The position numbers and the translations under genes are program-made. The notes under the pieces are model-generated. The model searched no databases. It saw only the letters and a program-made list of their open reading frames with translations, and had not been told where the DNA came from. From Kocuria sp. (GTDB lineage: Bacteria; Actinomycetota; Actinomycetes; Actinomycetales; Micrococcaceae), in NCBI RefSeq assembly GCF_030536815.1, contig NZ_JAUNPE010000005.1:11245-50470 (forward strand): a stretch of 39,226 bases of DNA. The letters are read 5' to 3'. The first letter of the stretch is position 1. Each line of letters starts with the position of its first letter. Shown piece after piece: positions 1 to 8,600 of this stretch.

Positions 1-1191
1 CGGTTTGGGCGGTGCCGGCTTGGACGGTGCCGTTAGGGGCCCGGGCGGGGTCGCAGCAGGTGCTGGTTTGGCGGGCTTTACCGGCTTGGTCTGGGGGGCC
101 GTGGGCTTTTGCGCTGCTGGCGGTGCAGGAGTCGGTGTGGGGCTGGGTTTTGCAGGAGCGGAAGGCTCGGCCGTGGGCTGTGGCTCCTTCGTGACCTTCT
201 TGGTCGCAGCGGCCTTCTGCTCGGCAGCCTTCCTTTGGGCGACCTTCTTCTGATCGGCAGTCTCTTCGCCTGAGGCGGCCTTTTTCTTGGCGGCGGTCTC
301 GTCCTCCGGGAGAGCCGGCACGGGCACCTCCAAGGAGTACTTGCTGCGGGAGGCGGGAATGACGCGGAGGCCGTCGACCCAGTCGAAGGACTGGGGGTCC
401 ACGGCCTGCCCGTCGACCCAGGTCTCGAGGTGCAGGTTTGGTCCCGTGACCCGGGTTCCGGTGGCACCGACGGAACCGAGCTGCTCGGACGCGGTCAGCC
501 GGTCACCGGTGGCCACCCTGACGTCCTGGAGGTGGTTGTAGGTGGTTCTCAGTCCGTCCGCGTGGGTGACCTCCACACGGTTGCCGCCCCAGACGTCCCA
601 GAACACGGCCGTCACCTCGCCCTCGGCGGCCGCCACGACCGGCAGCCCTGCGGCGGCGGAAACGTCGGTGCCGTTATGGAACTCGCGGTCGCCGCGATCG
701 GGGGCGATCCGCCACCCGAAGGTGCCCCCGGTCAGGACGGCCCCGGGAGTGGTGGGGGCGATGAGGGTGTTGACGGGAAGCTCGCCCGAGTACAGCCTCG
801 GTGCGTGCCGCCCCGGGCGCACCGTCGAGGCCGCGTTCCGGTCGCCGTCGCCCGGGCCGGTGCCTTGGCGCCAGGAGCCGTTGCCCGTGGCGCCGTCACG
901 GACGGGCGAGGTGGAACGGTTTTGCCGCAGCGGTGCCGCCGGGGGGTGCTGCCGCTCCTGACCTGACGCGAAGAGGCTCCACCCGCTGTCCGACCGCTCC
1001 GAGGACGTCGAGGAACCCGCCGACGCCCCGAAGGCAGCCCCTCGTTCTTCGCCGGCCCCCGGAGTGACGCCCGAGCTGACGGCCACGCTCAGCGCCACGA
1101 GGGCCGAGAACGCGGCGAGGGCGCTCACCGGCGAGGAGGCGCGGTGACGGAGGTCGGGCTTGGCAGGGCGGCGAGAGGAGTCGCGGGGCAT
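1..1191 (-). CDS. Secreted M23-family (LytM-like) peptidase homologue, 3' end outside the window
   Basis: The frame opens with ATG at 1191 behind GGGGGA and stays open to base 1, so at least 397 codons are present and the C-terminus is missing. It starts with basic residues and a hydrophobic stretch (SALAAFSALVALSVAVSS), read as a signal peptide or anchor. A Ser/Gly-rich linker follows, then an M23 domain: FGWRIAPDRGDREFHNGTD holds the first zinc-ligand motif (HxxxD), YNHLQ is the usual second block, and GPNLHLETWVDG is the last block. M23 enzymes cut peptidoglycan cross-bridges. The last block normally reads H-x-H; here the first His is Asn, so the zinc ligand is kept but a catalytic His is replaced. 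Activity is therefore uncertain. After the domain comes a Lys/Ala-rich and then Pro/Ala/Lys-rich tail, typical of wall-spanning or wall-binding segments. Family assignment is firm; enzymatic function is inference. Confidence 0.85.
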   Translation of the reverse strand, partial: MPRDSSRRPAKPDLRHRASSPVSALAAFSALVALSVAVSSGVTPGAGEERGAAFGASAGSSTSSERSDSGWSLFASGQERQHPPAAPLRQNRSTSPVRDGATGNGSWRQGTGPGDGDRNAASTVRPGRHAPRLYSGELPVNTLIAPTTPGAVLTGGTFGWRIAPDRGDREFHNGTDVSAAAGLPVVAAAEGEVTAVFWDVWGGNRVEVTHADGLRTTYNHLQDVRVATGDRLTASEQLGSVGATGTRVTGPNLHLETWVDGQAVDPQSFDWVDGLRVIPASRSKYSLEVPVPALPEDETAAKKKAASGEETADQKKVAQRKAAEQKAAATKKVTKEPQPTAEPSAPAKPSPTPTPAPPAAQKPTAPQTKPVKPAKPAPAATPPGPLTAPSKPAPPKP

Positions 1192-1507
1192 GATGGTGTT
1201 TCCCCCAGGACGTCGCAGGCAGCGACGGAAAGATCGAGCAACGGACCGCAGGCATCAAACATTGGTGTGCGCGTAGGAGCACGGACAATTCTCCTGAGGA
1301 TACGTCTTCGCTCCCGTTAATGCGGCGTCGTGCGGGGACGCAACGCTGTATGACGCGCAGAGCTGCCGCCCTCCGGTTCGAGGTTCCTGGTTCGGTGGCG
1401 GCAGAGTGGCGCTGAGGTACCTCATGTGACGCGGTAGATACCGATGTCAGGGCGCCCTGTCGTGGGTCAGATGTTGCCGTGGCAGCCAGCGTGGTTCGCG
1501 CCTGTGG
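1192..1507. other. Intergenic leader, no gene seen
   Basis: This holds the upstream region of the M23 gene and the 3' side of the M56 gene. I looked for a c-di-AMP (ydaO-type) riboswitch, which often precedes actinobacterial wall hydrolases, and could not find its conserved blocks convincingly. No clear terminator hairpin was recognised. Confidence 0.4.
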
Positions 1508-2458
1508 TCAGTCGAACAGGTTGGTGAGGCCGGGGGCGAGCAACAAGATGGTGGGCACGGAGATGAGCGCAGCGGCTGCGCCGATGACTGTTGCTTTTTG
1601 CCCCGTCGGCAGGGGTGTGGCCTCCAGCCGCAGGATGCGATGACGAGCATCCTCGGTAGGGGCCGTTCCTGTCCAGGTGCCTTGGAAGCGGTGCGAGGGA
1701 GCAGCGAATCCACCGGTGCTGACAAGGACGACGGCTCGGGCGAGGGTACGGTCGTCGACGCTCCGGCGGGCGCTGTCGTCGGCGAGCATCTCGACGAGGA
1801 GCCCGACTTCGCGGTGGGCGCGGTCGGCGATGGGGAACCAGGGCAGGGAAGCCCTCCAGGCGCGGAATAGCATGAGCACGATGTCATGGCGTTGGGTGGC
1901 ATGCGCCTTCTCGTGCTCGATCACCGCGTCCAGCTCGTTTTCATCGAGCAGTGACAGCAGTCCGGCAGAGAGGACGGTCATCGTGGTGAACGCCCCGGGG
2001 AGGCAGTAGGCGATCGGGGCGGGGTTGTCGAGGAGCCGGGTGCCGGGGGCCTCGGGCAGCGGTGTGCTCAGGAGCAGGACCAGCTGGGCATGGCGCCGAC
2101 GATCGCGTTCGGCGCGCACAATCGTGACGATCAGGTTCAGCAGCAGATGCCCGCCGAGCAGAACTGCTCCGGACAGCGCGAGGATGTGCATCGGGCCTGC
2201 GGGCACCCATGGCTGATCTCCCAAGAAGCTGGCGGCGAAGCTGATGCCGCCCGTGACCAGGTCCGGCCCAAAAGGGGTCAGGCCGAAGGTGAGCAAGGCC
2301 CCGAGCATCGACAGCCCGCCGGCCAGGGCGACGGCCTGCCAGAGCACCAGTGCGGTGGCGGGGGCGCAGGTCGGCCACTTGGCGTGCGAGAGAAGGATTG
2401 GGACGGGCCAGGCCAGGGCGAGGGCAAATGCCGCGAGGGCGATCGAGGCGCTGATCAC
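1508..2458 (-). CDS. M56-family membrane metallopeptidase (BlaR/MecR N-domain type)
   Basis: This 316-residue membrane protein starts at GTG 2458, 6 nt downstream of the repressor stop codon, so the two are probably one transcript. Hydrophobic segments occur near residues 1-24, 33-60, 88-115 and at the C-terminal end (about 290-312). The cytoplasmic loop carries the zinc motif HEKAH (H182, E183, H186), with EMLADD (E223) as the likely third ligand. In BlaR1/MecR1 such a domain cleaves the BlaI/MecI repressor after a signal. BlaR1-type sensors are about twice this length because of an extracellular penicillin-binding domain; this protein ends after its last membrane helix and has no such domain. 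It could release the neighbouring BlaI-like repressor in response to another signal. Family is confident; the signal is unknown. Confidence 0.85.
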   Translation of the reverse strand: MISASIALAAFALALAWPVPILLSHAKWPTCAPATALVLWQAVALAGGLSMLGALLTFGLTPFGPDLVTGGISFAASFLGDQPWVPAGPMHILALSGAVLLGGHLLLNLIVTIVRAERDRRRHAQLVLLLSTPLPEAPGTRLLDNPAPIAYCLPGAFTTMTVLSAGLLSLLDENELDAVIEHEKAHATQRHDIVLMLFRAWRASLPWFPIADRAHREVGLLVEMLADDSARRSVDDRTLARAVVLVSTGGFAAPSHRFQGTWTGTAPTEDARHRILRLEATPLPTGQKATVIGAAAALISVPTILLLAPGLTNLFD

Positions 2459-2464
2459 ATGGAC

Positions 2465-2851
2465 TCAGTGGTCGTCGAGGAGGCGCCGCAGCGTTTGTGC
2501 TTCCTCGGAACTGACGCCCCCGACGAAGCGTTCGAGTACGGCGGCCCGGTCGTTGGCTGTTCCGAGGACCTCGTGCATGAGGGAGGCCATGTGCTCCTCC
2601 CGGGAGGCCGCAGGTAAGTAGCGGTGGGGGCGGAAGGTGCGTTCCCGTGTGACGAAGCCTTTGCGCTCCAGGCGGGACAGGACGGTGAGCACGGTGGTGG
2701 CGGCGCGGGGGCGGCCGCTGTCGGTGGCTAGGGGGAGCTGGTCCTGAAGGTCGTAAGCCGACAGGGGGGTGTCCGCCTGCCAGAGGATCTCCATGATGGA
2801 TCGCTCCAGGTCACCTAAGGAGGTTGCACGTTTCGATTCGTTGGTTGCCAC
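2465..2851 (-). CDS. BlaI/MecI/CopY-family transcriptional repressor
   Basis: This 128-residue protein has the BlaI layout: an N-terminal winged helix (SLGDLERSIMEILWQADTPL, then a recognition region around ATTVLTVLSRLERKGFVTRE) and a C-terminal dimerisation part with LERFVGGVSSEEAQTLRRLL. The family binds TACA/TGTA inverted repeats as dimers and is inactivated by proteolysis through an M56 partner, which lies directly downstream here. The start is GTG at 2851. No ribosome-binding site precedes it, but a TAGAAT hexamer sits 6-11 nt upstream, which suggests a leaderless mRNA. The divergent gene is cydA, and three BlaI-like boxes lie between the two starts. Autoregulation and control of cytochrome bd are therefore likely (inference). 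No beta-lactamase gene is present in the window. Confidence 0.88.
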   Translation of the reverse strand: MATNESKRATSLGDLERSIMEILWQADTPLSAYDLQDQLPLATDSGRPRAATTVLTVLSRLERKGFVTRERTFRPHRYLPAASREEHMASLMHEVLGTANDRAAVLERFVGGVSSEEAQTLRRLLDDH

Positions 2852-2856
2852 CGGCT

Positions 2857-2862
2857 GATTCT
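2857..2862 (-). promoter_or_regulatory. Candidate -10 box for a leaderless blaI-like transcript
   Basis: On the minus strand TAGAAT lies 6 nt before the GTG start, matching the TANNNT pattern of actinobacterial -10 boxes. With no Shine-Dalgarno sequence, transcription probably begins at or very near the GTG. The -35 region would fall on the nearest operator box, which would give repression by occlusion. Confidence 0.4.
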
Positions 2863-2880
2863 AGCGGACCGACCCACGTG

Positions 2881-2940
2881 TTCTACAGTGGTGTAGAAGT
2901 AGTTCTACGACTCGTAGAATTACTTCTACACCACTGTAAA
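2881..2940. promoter_or_regulatory. Triple BlaI-like operator forming a 55-bp palindrome between blaI-like gene and cydA
   Basis: Three adjacent boxes are visible. The left box (2881-2898) reads TTCTACAGTGGTGTAGAA. The centre box (2903-2919) is the perfect palindrome TTCTACGACTCGTAGAA. The right box (2924-2940) reads TTCTACACCACTGTAAA. The whole stretch 2884-2938 is itself a palindrome centred on C2911, with a single mismatched pair (2902/2920), so the outer boxes are mirror copies. TACA/TGTA dyads are the known core of BlaI/MecI operators. A TAGAAT hexamer at 2915-2920 on the plus strand, inside the centre box, is a candidate cydA -10. Repressor bound here would block cydA and probably its own promoter. 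Confidence 0.8.
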
Positions 2941-2959
2941 CAGGCTTGGGGGACAACCC

Positions 2960-4543
2960 ATGGATCCGTTGGAGATCGCCCGGTGGCAGTTCGGGATCAC
3001 CACCGTCTACCACTTCGTGATGGTCCCGCTCACGCTCGGGCTGGGTCTGCTGGTGGCGCTCATGCAGACGATGTGGGTGCGTACCGGCAACGGGCGTTGG
3101 CTGCGGATGACGAAGTTCTGGGGCAAGCTCTACCTGATCAACTTCATCATGGGCGTGGCCACCGGGTTGGTGCAGGAGTTCCAGTTCGGGATGGCCTGGA
3201 GCGAGTACTCCCGCTTCGTCGGCGATGTCTTCGGGGCACCGTTGGCGATGGAGGGCCTGCTCGCCTTCTTCTTCGAGTCCACCTTCCTGGGCCTGTGGAT
3301 CTTCGGCTGGGATCGCCTGCCCAAGAAGCTGCACCTGGCCACGCTGTGGACCGCGGTGCTGGGCTCCGTGGTTTCGGCCTTTTTCATCATCGTCGCCAAC
3401 TCCTGGATGCAGCACCCGGTGGGCGTGGAGATGGTGGACGGCCGCCCTGTGATGAACGACGTGTGGGCGGTGCTGACCAATAACACGGCCCTGGTGGCCT
3501 ACTCCCACACTCTGGCCGGAGCGGTGGCAGTGGGCGCGGCGTTCCTGATTGGGGTTTCCTGGTACCAGCTGTGGCAGCGCCGCCGGGACAACATCGACAC
3601 CGTCGACGATTCCGGTGCCGTGGTTGTGGGGGAGCGGGCCGATATTCCCGGGCGGGACCGGGTCGACCACGCGGTGTGGCTGTCCAGTCTGCGCATCGGT
3701 GCGGTGGTCGCCGCCGTCGCCTTCGGCGGGGTCGCCGCCACCGGGGACCTGCAGGGCAAGCTGATGTTCGAGCAGCAACCGCTGAAGATGGCTGCCGCTG
3801 AGGCGGCCTGCCACGATGGCACCAGCTTTTCGGTGCTGGCGGTGGGCCCGCTGGGAGCCCAGGACTGTGACCAGGTGACCAACGTCATCGAGATCCCGGG
3901 CCTGTTGTCGTTTCTGGCCCACGGGGACTTTGACACCGAAGTCAAGGGCGTGAACACCCTCATCCCACAGTACGAGGCCGCCTACGGCACCCACCTGCCT
4001 GAGGACCCCATGTACGGGCAACGGGCCGGCCAGAAGATCGACTACCTGCCCCTGATGGAGGTCACCTACTGGGGGTTCCGCCTGATGATCGGCTTCGGCA
4101 TGCTCGCCGCGGGGTTCGCGGCGCTGGCGCTGTGGATCACACGGAAGGGCACCGTCCCGGCTTCCAAGCCCTTGATGTGGGTGGCGGTGGCCTCCATCCT
4201 GGCACCCTTCGGGGCCAACATTGCCGGGTGGGTGTTCACCGAGATGGGGCGGCAACCGTTCGTGGTCGTCCCGAATCCCAACCCCAGTGGTGTGGACGGG
4301 GTGTACATGTACACCGCCGCTGCCGTCTCCCCGGGAGTCAGCGGGGAGGAGATCCTTTTCTCCCTGGTCACCCTCGGGCTGATCTACGCGGTCCTGCTGG
4401 TGGTGGAGACGATGCTGCTCGTGCGCTACGTGCGCGGCGGGGTCGCCTCGGCCATGCCCGAGCTCGCCCACCACGAAGATGACCCCGCCCATCCCGAGGG
4501 CATGACCGGTCGGCGCGATGACGTGCTGGCCTTCGCCTACTGA
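2960..4543 (+). CDS. cydA: Cytochrome bd ubiquinol/menaquinol oxidase subunit I
   Basis: Subunit I of the copper-free quinol oxidase, which reduces O2 to water at haem d and pumps no protons. The 527-residue protein has the diagnostic residues: haem b595 ligand H18 (VYHF), E98 and E106 in MEGLLAFFFES, haem b558 ligands H183 (YSHTLAG) and M429 (EMGRQPF), and the quinol-loop pair K267/E271 in GKLMFEQQP. The Q-loop is of the short type. The signature is GRQPF rather than the GRQPW of E. coli, a common variation. The start is ATG 2960 behind GGGGGAC, just downstream of the triple BlaI-like operator. It is followed after 28 nt by cydB and then cydDC, giving a complete bd operon. Actinobacterial enzymes would use menaquinol (family knowledge). 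Confidence 0.97.
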   Translation: MDPLEIARWQFGITTVYHFVMVPLTLGLGLLVALMQTMWVRTGNGRWLRMTKFWGKLYLINFIMGVATGLVQEFQFGMAWSEYSRFVGDVFGAPLAMEGLLAFFFESTFLGLWIFGWDRLPKKLHLATLWTAVLGSVVSAFFIIVANSWMQHPVGVEMVDGRPVMNDVWAVLTNNTALVAYSHTLAGAVAVGAAFLIGVSWYQLWQRRRDNIDTVDDSGAVVVGERADIPGRDRVDHAVWLSSLRIGAVVAAVAFGGVAATGDLQGKLMFEQQPLKMAAAEAACHDGTSFSVLAVGPLGAQDCDQVTNVIEIPGLLSFLAHGDFDTEVKGVNTLIPQYEAAYGTHLPEDPMYGQRAGQKIDYLPLMEVTYWGFRLMIGFGMLAAGFAALALWITRKGTVPASKPLMWVAVASILAPFGANIAGWVFTEMGRQPFVVVPNPNPSGVDGVYMYTAAAVSPGVSGEEILFSLVTLGLIYAVLLVVETMLLVRYVRGGVASAMPELAHHEDDPAHPEGMTGRRDDVLAFAY

Positions 4544-4571
4544 GCCCGACGACCACAGAACGGCCCCTGAC

Positions 4572-5666
4572 ATGGAACTGCTTCCCACTCTCTGGTTCAT
4601 CGCCATCGCGGTGCTGTGGACCGGGTTCATCCTCCTGGACGGCTTCGACCTGGGCGTGGGGATGCTCATGCTTACCAGTACCCGCGATGAGCGCCAGCGC
4701 CGGCAGATGCTCAATACCATCGGCCCGGTGTGGGACGGCAACGAGGTGTGGCTGATCACTGCAGCCGCCGGGCTCTTCGCCGCCTTCCCCGACTGGTACG
4801 CCTCCTTGTTCTCTGCCCTGTACGTCCCCTTCGTGTTCGTCCTGGTCGGGCTGATTTTCCGGGCGGTGTCCATCGAGTACCGCGGGAAGGTCCACAGCGA
4901 CCGGTGGCGGCGGTGGGTGGACCGGGCCTTGGGGATGGGGTCGTTCCTGGTCGCCTTCGGGCTAGGTGCTGCCTTGGCTTTGACCACTACGGGTCTGCCG
5001 CTGAACGCTAACGGCGACCGCGTCGGCGGGGCCTTCGCCTGGCTCACGCCCTACGCGCTGCTCGGGGGGCTGGCGCTGGTCGGGTTCTGCCTCGTGCACG
5101 CCGCGGCCTTCCTGGGACTGAAGACCGAGGGCCCGGTCCGGGTGCGTGCCCGCCGGTTCCTCCTCCGCTTCGGTCCGGCTGCGCTGGTGCCGCTCACCGT
5201 GTGGGTGTTGGCCGTTCAAGTGCTCCACGACACGGCCTGGACCTGGCCCCTGGTCGGTGTCGCGGTCGTCGCCGCGCTCTTCGGGTGGACCAGCGCCCGC
5301 CTGGGCCGGGAAGGCCGCGCCTTCGCCGGTTCCGCCGCACTGCTGTTCTGCGGTCTTACCTCAATCTTCGCCAACGTCTACCCCGTGGTCCTGCCCTCCA
5401 CGATCGACCCCGCCCACCACCTGACGGTGGCCAATGCCTCCAGCAGCGACTACACCCTGGGGGTCATGACCGTCGTGGCGGCCATCGGCTTGCCCGCGGT
5501 GCTGCTCGCTCAGGGCTGGAGCTACTGGGTGTTCCGCCGGCGCCTGACCACCGGCCATCTTCCCGCCCCCCACCCCGTCCTTCCCGCCGTTGCCCCGAAA
5601 CTCGCCACGGGCACCCCACGTGAGGGTGTGCCGGGGAGAGGCGCGGACGGGAACAGGCAGGCATGA
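4572..5666 (+). CDS. cydB: Cytochrome bd oxidase subunit II
   Basis: Subunit II of cytochrome bd, a haem-free structural partner of CydA. The start ATG 4572 gives MELLPTLWFIAIAVLWTGF; an in-frame ATG at 4518 overlaps the cydA end and is unlikely. Conserved blocks are LLDGFDLGVGML in the first helix, GPVWDGNEVWLI, and FANVYPVVLPST near the end, with about eight or nine membrane helices. The length (364 residues) is usual; the last 40 or so residues form a hydrophilic Pro/Gly-rich tail. The stop overlaps the cydDC start in ATGA, so the two are translationally coupled. Confidence 0.96.
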   Translation: MELLPTLWFIAIAVLWTGFILLDGFDLGVGMLMLTSTRDERQRRQMLNTIGPVWDGNEVWLITAAAGLFAAFPDWYASLFSALYVPFVFVLVGLIFRAVSIEYRGKVHSDRWRRWVDRALGMGSFLVAFGLGAALALTTTGLPLNANGDRVGGAFAWLTPYALLGGLALVGFCLVHAAAFLGLKTEGPVRVRARRFLLRFGPAALVPLTVWVLAVQVLHDTAWTWPLVGVAVVAALFGWTSARLGREGRAFAGSAALLFCGLTSIFANVYPVVLPSTIDPAHHLTVANASSSDYTLGVMTVVAAIGLPAVLLAQGWSYWVFRRRLTTGHLPAPHPVLPAVAPKLATGTPREGVPGRGADGNRQA

Positions 5667-8600
5667 AACGTCCCCCACTGGGCCCCGGCGGCTCTGCAAC
5701 AGTCTTTACCCTCAGCCTCCTAGGAGCGCTCAAGGCTCTGGCCCTGATCGGCATGGCCGAAGCCCTGGCTCGCGGCATCGTCGGGGTCATCGCTCATGAC
5801 ACGGCGGCCTGGCAACGGGCTCTGCTGGTCGGGATCGGCGCCGGGTTGCTGCGTGCCGGAACCACCTGGGCCACCCAGGTCGTCGCCGTCCGCGCCGCCG
5901 GTCGGGCGAAGCGGGGGCTGCGCCGAGAACTCGCCACCGGCCTCATGGCCGGTGGTGGCCACGACGTCGGCGCCACGACCACCGTGGGCACCATCGGCCT
6001 CGACGCCCTCGACGACTACTACGCGCGCGTGCTGCCCTCGGTCACCGCCGCCGCCGCCGTGCCTCTGCTGGTCGGGGCGAGGATTCTGGCCGCCGACTGG
6101 GTCAGCGCCCTCATCATCGTGCTCACCGTGCCCCTGATCCCGGTGTTCATGGCACTGATCGGACTGCACTCCCAGGACAAGGCCGGGGAGTCTTCCGCCG
6201 TTCTTCAACGGCTCTCCCACCACCTGGTCGAACTCGCCCGTGGACTGCCCGTCCTCGTGGGCCTGGGGCGGATCGAGGAGCAGGCTGCGGCGTTGCGCGA
6301 TGTCTCCGAGCAGCACCGGCACACGACCATGGTGACGCTGCGCACCGCTTTCCTCTCCGCGCTGGTGCTCGAGCTGATCGCCACGCTCTCGGTCGCCGTC
6401 GTGGCGGTGTTCGTCGGCGTGCGTCTCGTTTACGGTGACCTCGACCTCCTGGTGGGGCTCGTTGCCCTCATCCTCGCCCCTGAATGCTTCGCCCCCTTCC
6501 GCGACCTCGGCGCAGCCTTCCACGCCTCCCAGGACGGCATGGCAGCCCTGCATCGCTCCCGGGAGATCGTCGCCGAGTCCCCGGCCCCCGACATCCGCAG
6601 AACGACGCCGCCGGAATCGAACCCCGCAACGATCAACCCCCGGCCGGACACTCCGGCGGACCAGGCACCCCTGGTGCGGATCAGCGGCGTGGTCGTGCGC
6701 TACCCAGGACGGGCCTCCCCAGCAGTATCCGGTCTCGACGCCGAAATTTTCGGCGGAACCATCACCAGCGTCGAAGGCCCCAGCGGCAGCGGCAAATCCA
6801 CCCTGCTCGGGGTCCTCGCCGGAACCATCGAAGCCCAAAAAGGAACCATCCACGGGATCGACCCGGCTGCAGTGGCCTGGGTGCCTCAGCACATCCACAC
6901 CGTCGGCGAAACCGTCCTCGACGAGATCCAGCTCTACGCCCACGACACCGCCTCCGCCCACCACGCCCTCGCGCGAGTCGGACTGACCGGGCTGGCCGAG
7001 GCGGACCCGAACCAACTCAGTCCCGGGGAGCTGCGCCGCCTGGGCCTGGCCCGGGGCCTGGCCCGCATCACCGCCGGGGCCAGGCTGCTGCTCCTCGACG
7101 AGCCCACCGCCCACCTCGATCCCGCCAACGCGCACCGCATCAGAAACCTCATCGACAACCTGCGCGGCACCACAACCGTGATCCTGGCTTCCCACGAAAC
7201 CGAGATCACTGCCCTCGCCGATCAGACAGTGCTCCTGGGGCAGCCCGCCAGCCCCCGCGGGGAGGGGGCGCACCGCCGGCCAGGAACCACCGCCCCGGAG
7301 GAGCCGCCGGTGCCCGATCGCCAGGGCGAGGCGTCCAATTCTTCACTCGCCGAGACCTCCGGTGGTGCGTTGGGCGAGCTCGGGGCGTTCATCGCCTCCA
7401 CTCGCTGGCGCGTGCTGGGGGCCGCGGCCCTGGGGACGGCCTCAGCCCTGTTCGCCGCCGCCCTCACCACGCTGTCGGGCTGGCTGATCGTGCGCGCCAG
7501 CGAGCAACCGGGAATCATGTACCTGATGGTCGCCATCGTCGGCGTCCGCTTCTTCGGCATCGGCCGTGCCGTGCTGCGCTACGCCGAGCGACTGGCCACC
7601 CACGATGCCGTCCTGTCCGCCACCACCGAGCTCAGGTCCCGGATCTGGGCCGGGCTAGCCGCCCGCGGCCTGGCCTCCCGGGCCCTGGCCACCGGTGGGG
7701 CGGCGCTGGAGCACCTGGTCGAGGCCGCAGACCGGGTCCGTGACCTGGCACCAAGGGTCCTGCTGCCACCGATGGCCGGGGCCGGCACCGCCCTGGGGGC
7801 TGTCGTCACCGTCACGGTCCTGTGTCCCAGCGCGGTGCCCACGCTCCTGGTCGCCGTTTTCGGCGGGCTGCTCGCCGGGCCCGCCGCGGCGCTGCTGGCC
7901 GATCGCTCGGCGGCCCGCCACCTCACCGTCGTTCGCTCCAAAGTGATCCGCCGCTTCGCCGCGATGGCCGCCGCCTCCAGTGAGCTGCGCGCCAACGATC
8001 GAACCGAGGACATGCTCGCCCGGCTGGACGACCTCGAGCAGCGCGCGGACACGTCGACCCGCTCCAGTGCCTGGGCGCGGGGCCTGGGCGAGGCCGTCGT
8101 GGTGCTGGCCTGTTCTCTTTCCTCCGTGCTGATGCTGGCTACCACCGCCGAAGCCCTGGCGGCGGGCACGATTTCCACACCGGTCGTCGCCGGACTCGTG
8201 CTGCTGCCTCTGGGCCTGATCGACCCGCTGCTCGGCGTGGTCGATGCGGTACAGCAGTGGTCCGCGCTGGCCCAGTCACTGCGCAAGGTCCATGCCGTCA
8301 CCTCCACAACCACCCGTCACGAGCGACCTCAGCCCCCCGCCGGGCTGGTTCCGGCTCAGGTCCAAGAGCTGACGCTGGCCGACCTGGCCGTCACCTGGCC
8401 CCAGGCGCCGGCCCCGGCATTCCGCCACCTCCAGGCCACCGTGCGACGCGGCCAGTGGCTCGTCGTTGAAGGTCCCTCCGGCTCAGGCAAGTCCACCCTG
8501 CTGGCGACCCTCCTCGGCCACTTGCCCGCCGCGGAGGGCTCATGGCAGGTCAACGGCTCCGACAGCACCACCTTCGACGCCCGGCAGCTGCGGCGGTGCT

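Noticed and set aside
1192-1447. Possible c-di-AMP riboswitch upstream of the M23 gene
   Set aside because: Distance and gene type fit, but the conserved ydaO blocks could not be matched with confidence.
2861-5047. 728-codon minus-strand open frame opposite cydA/cydB
   Set aside because: It is antisense to two unmistakable genes, with Pro/Gly/His/Arg-rich composition typical of shadow frames in GC-rich DNA.
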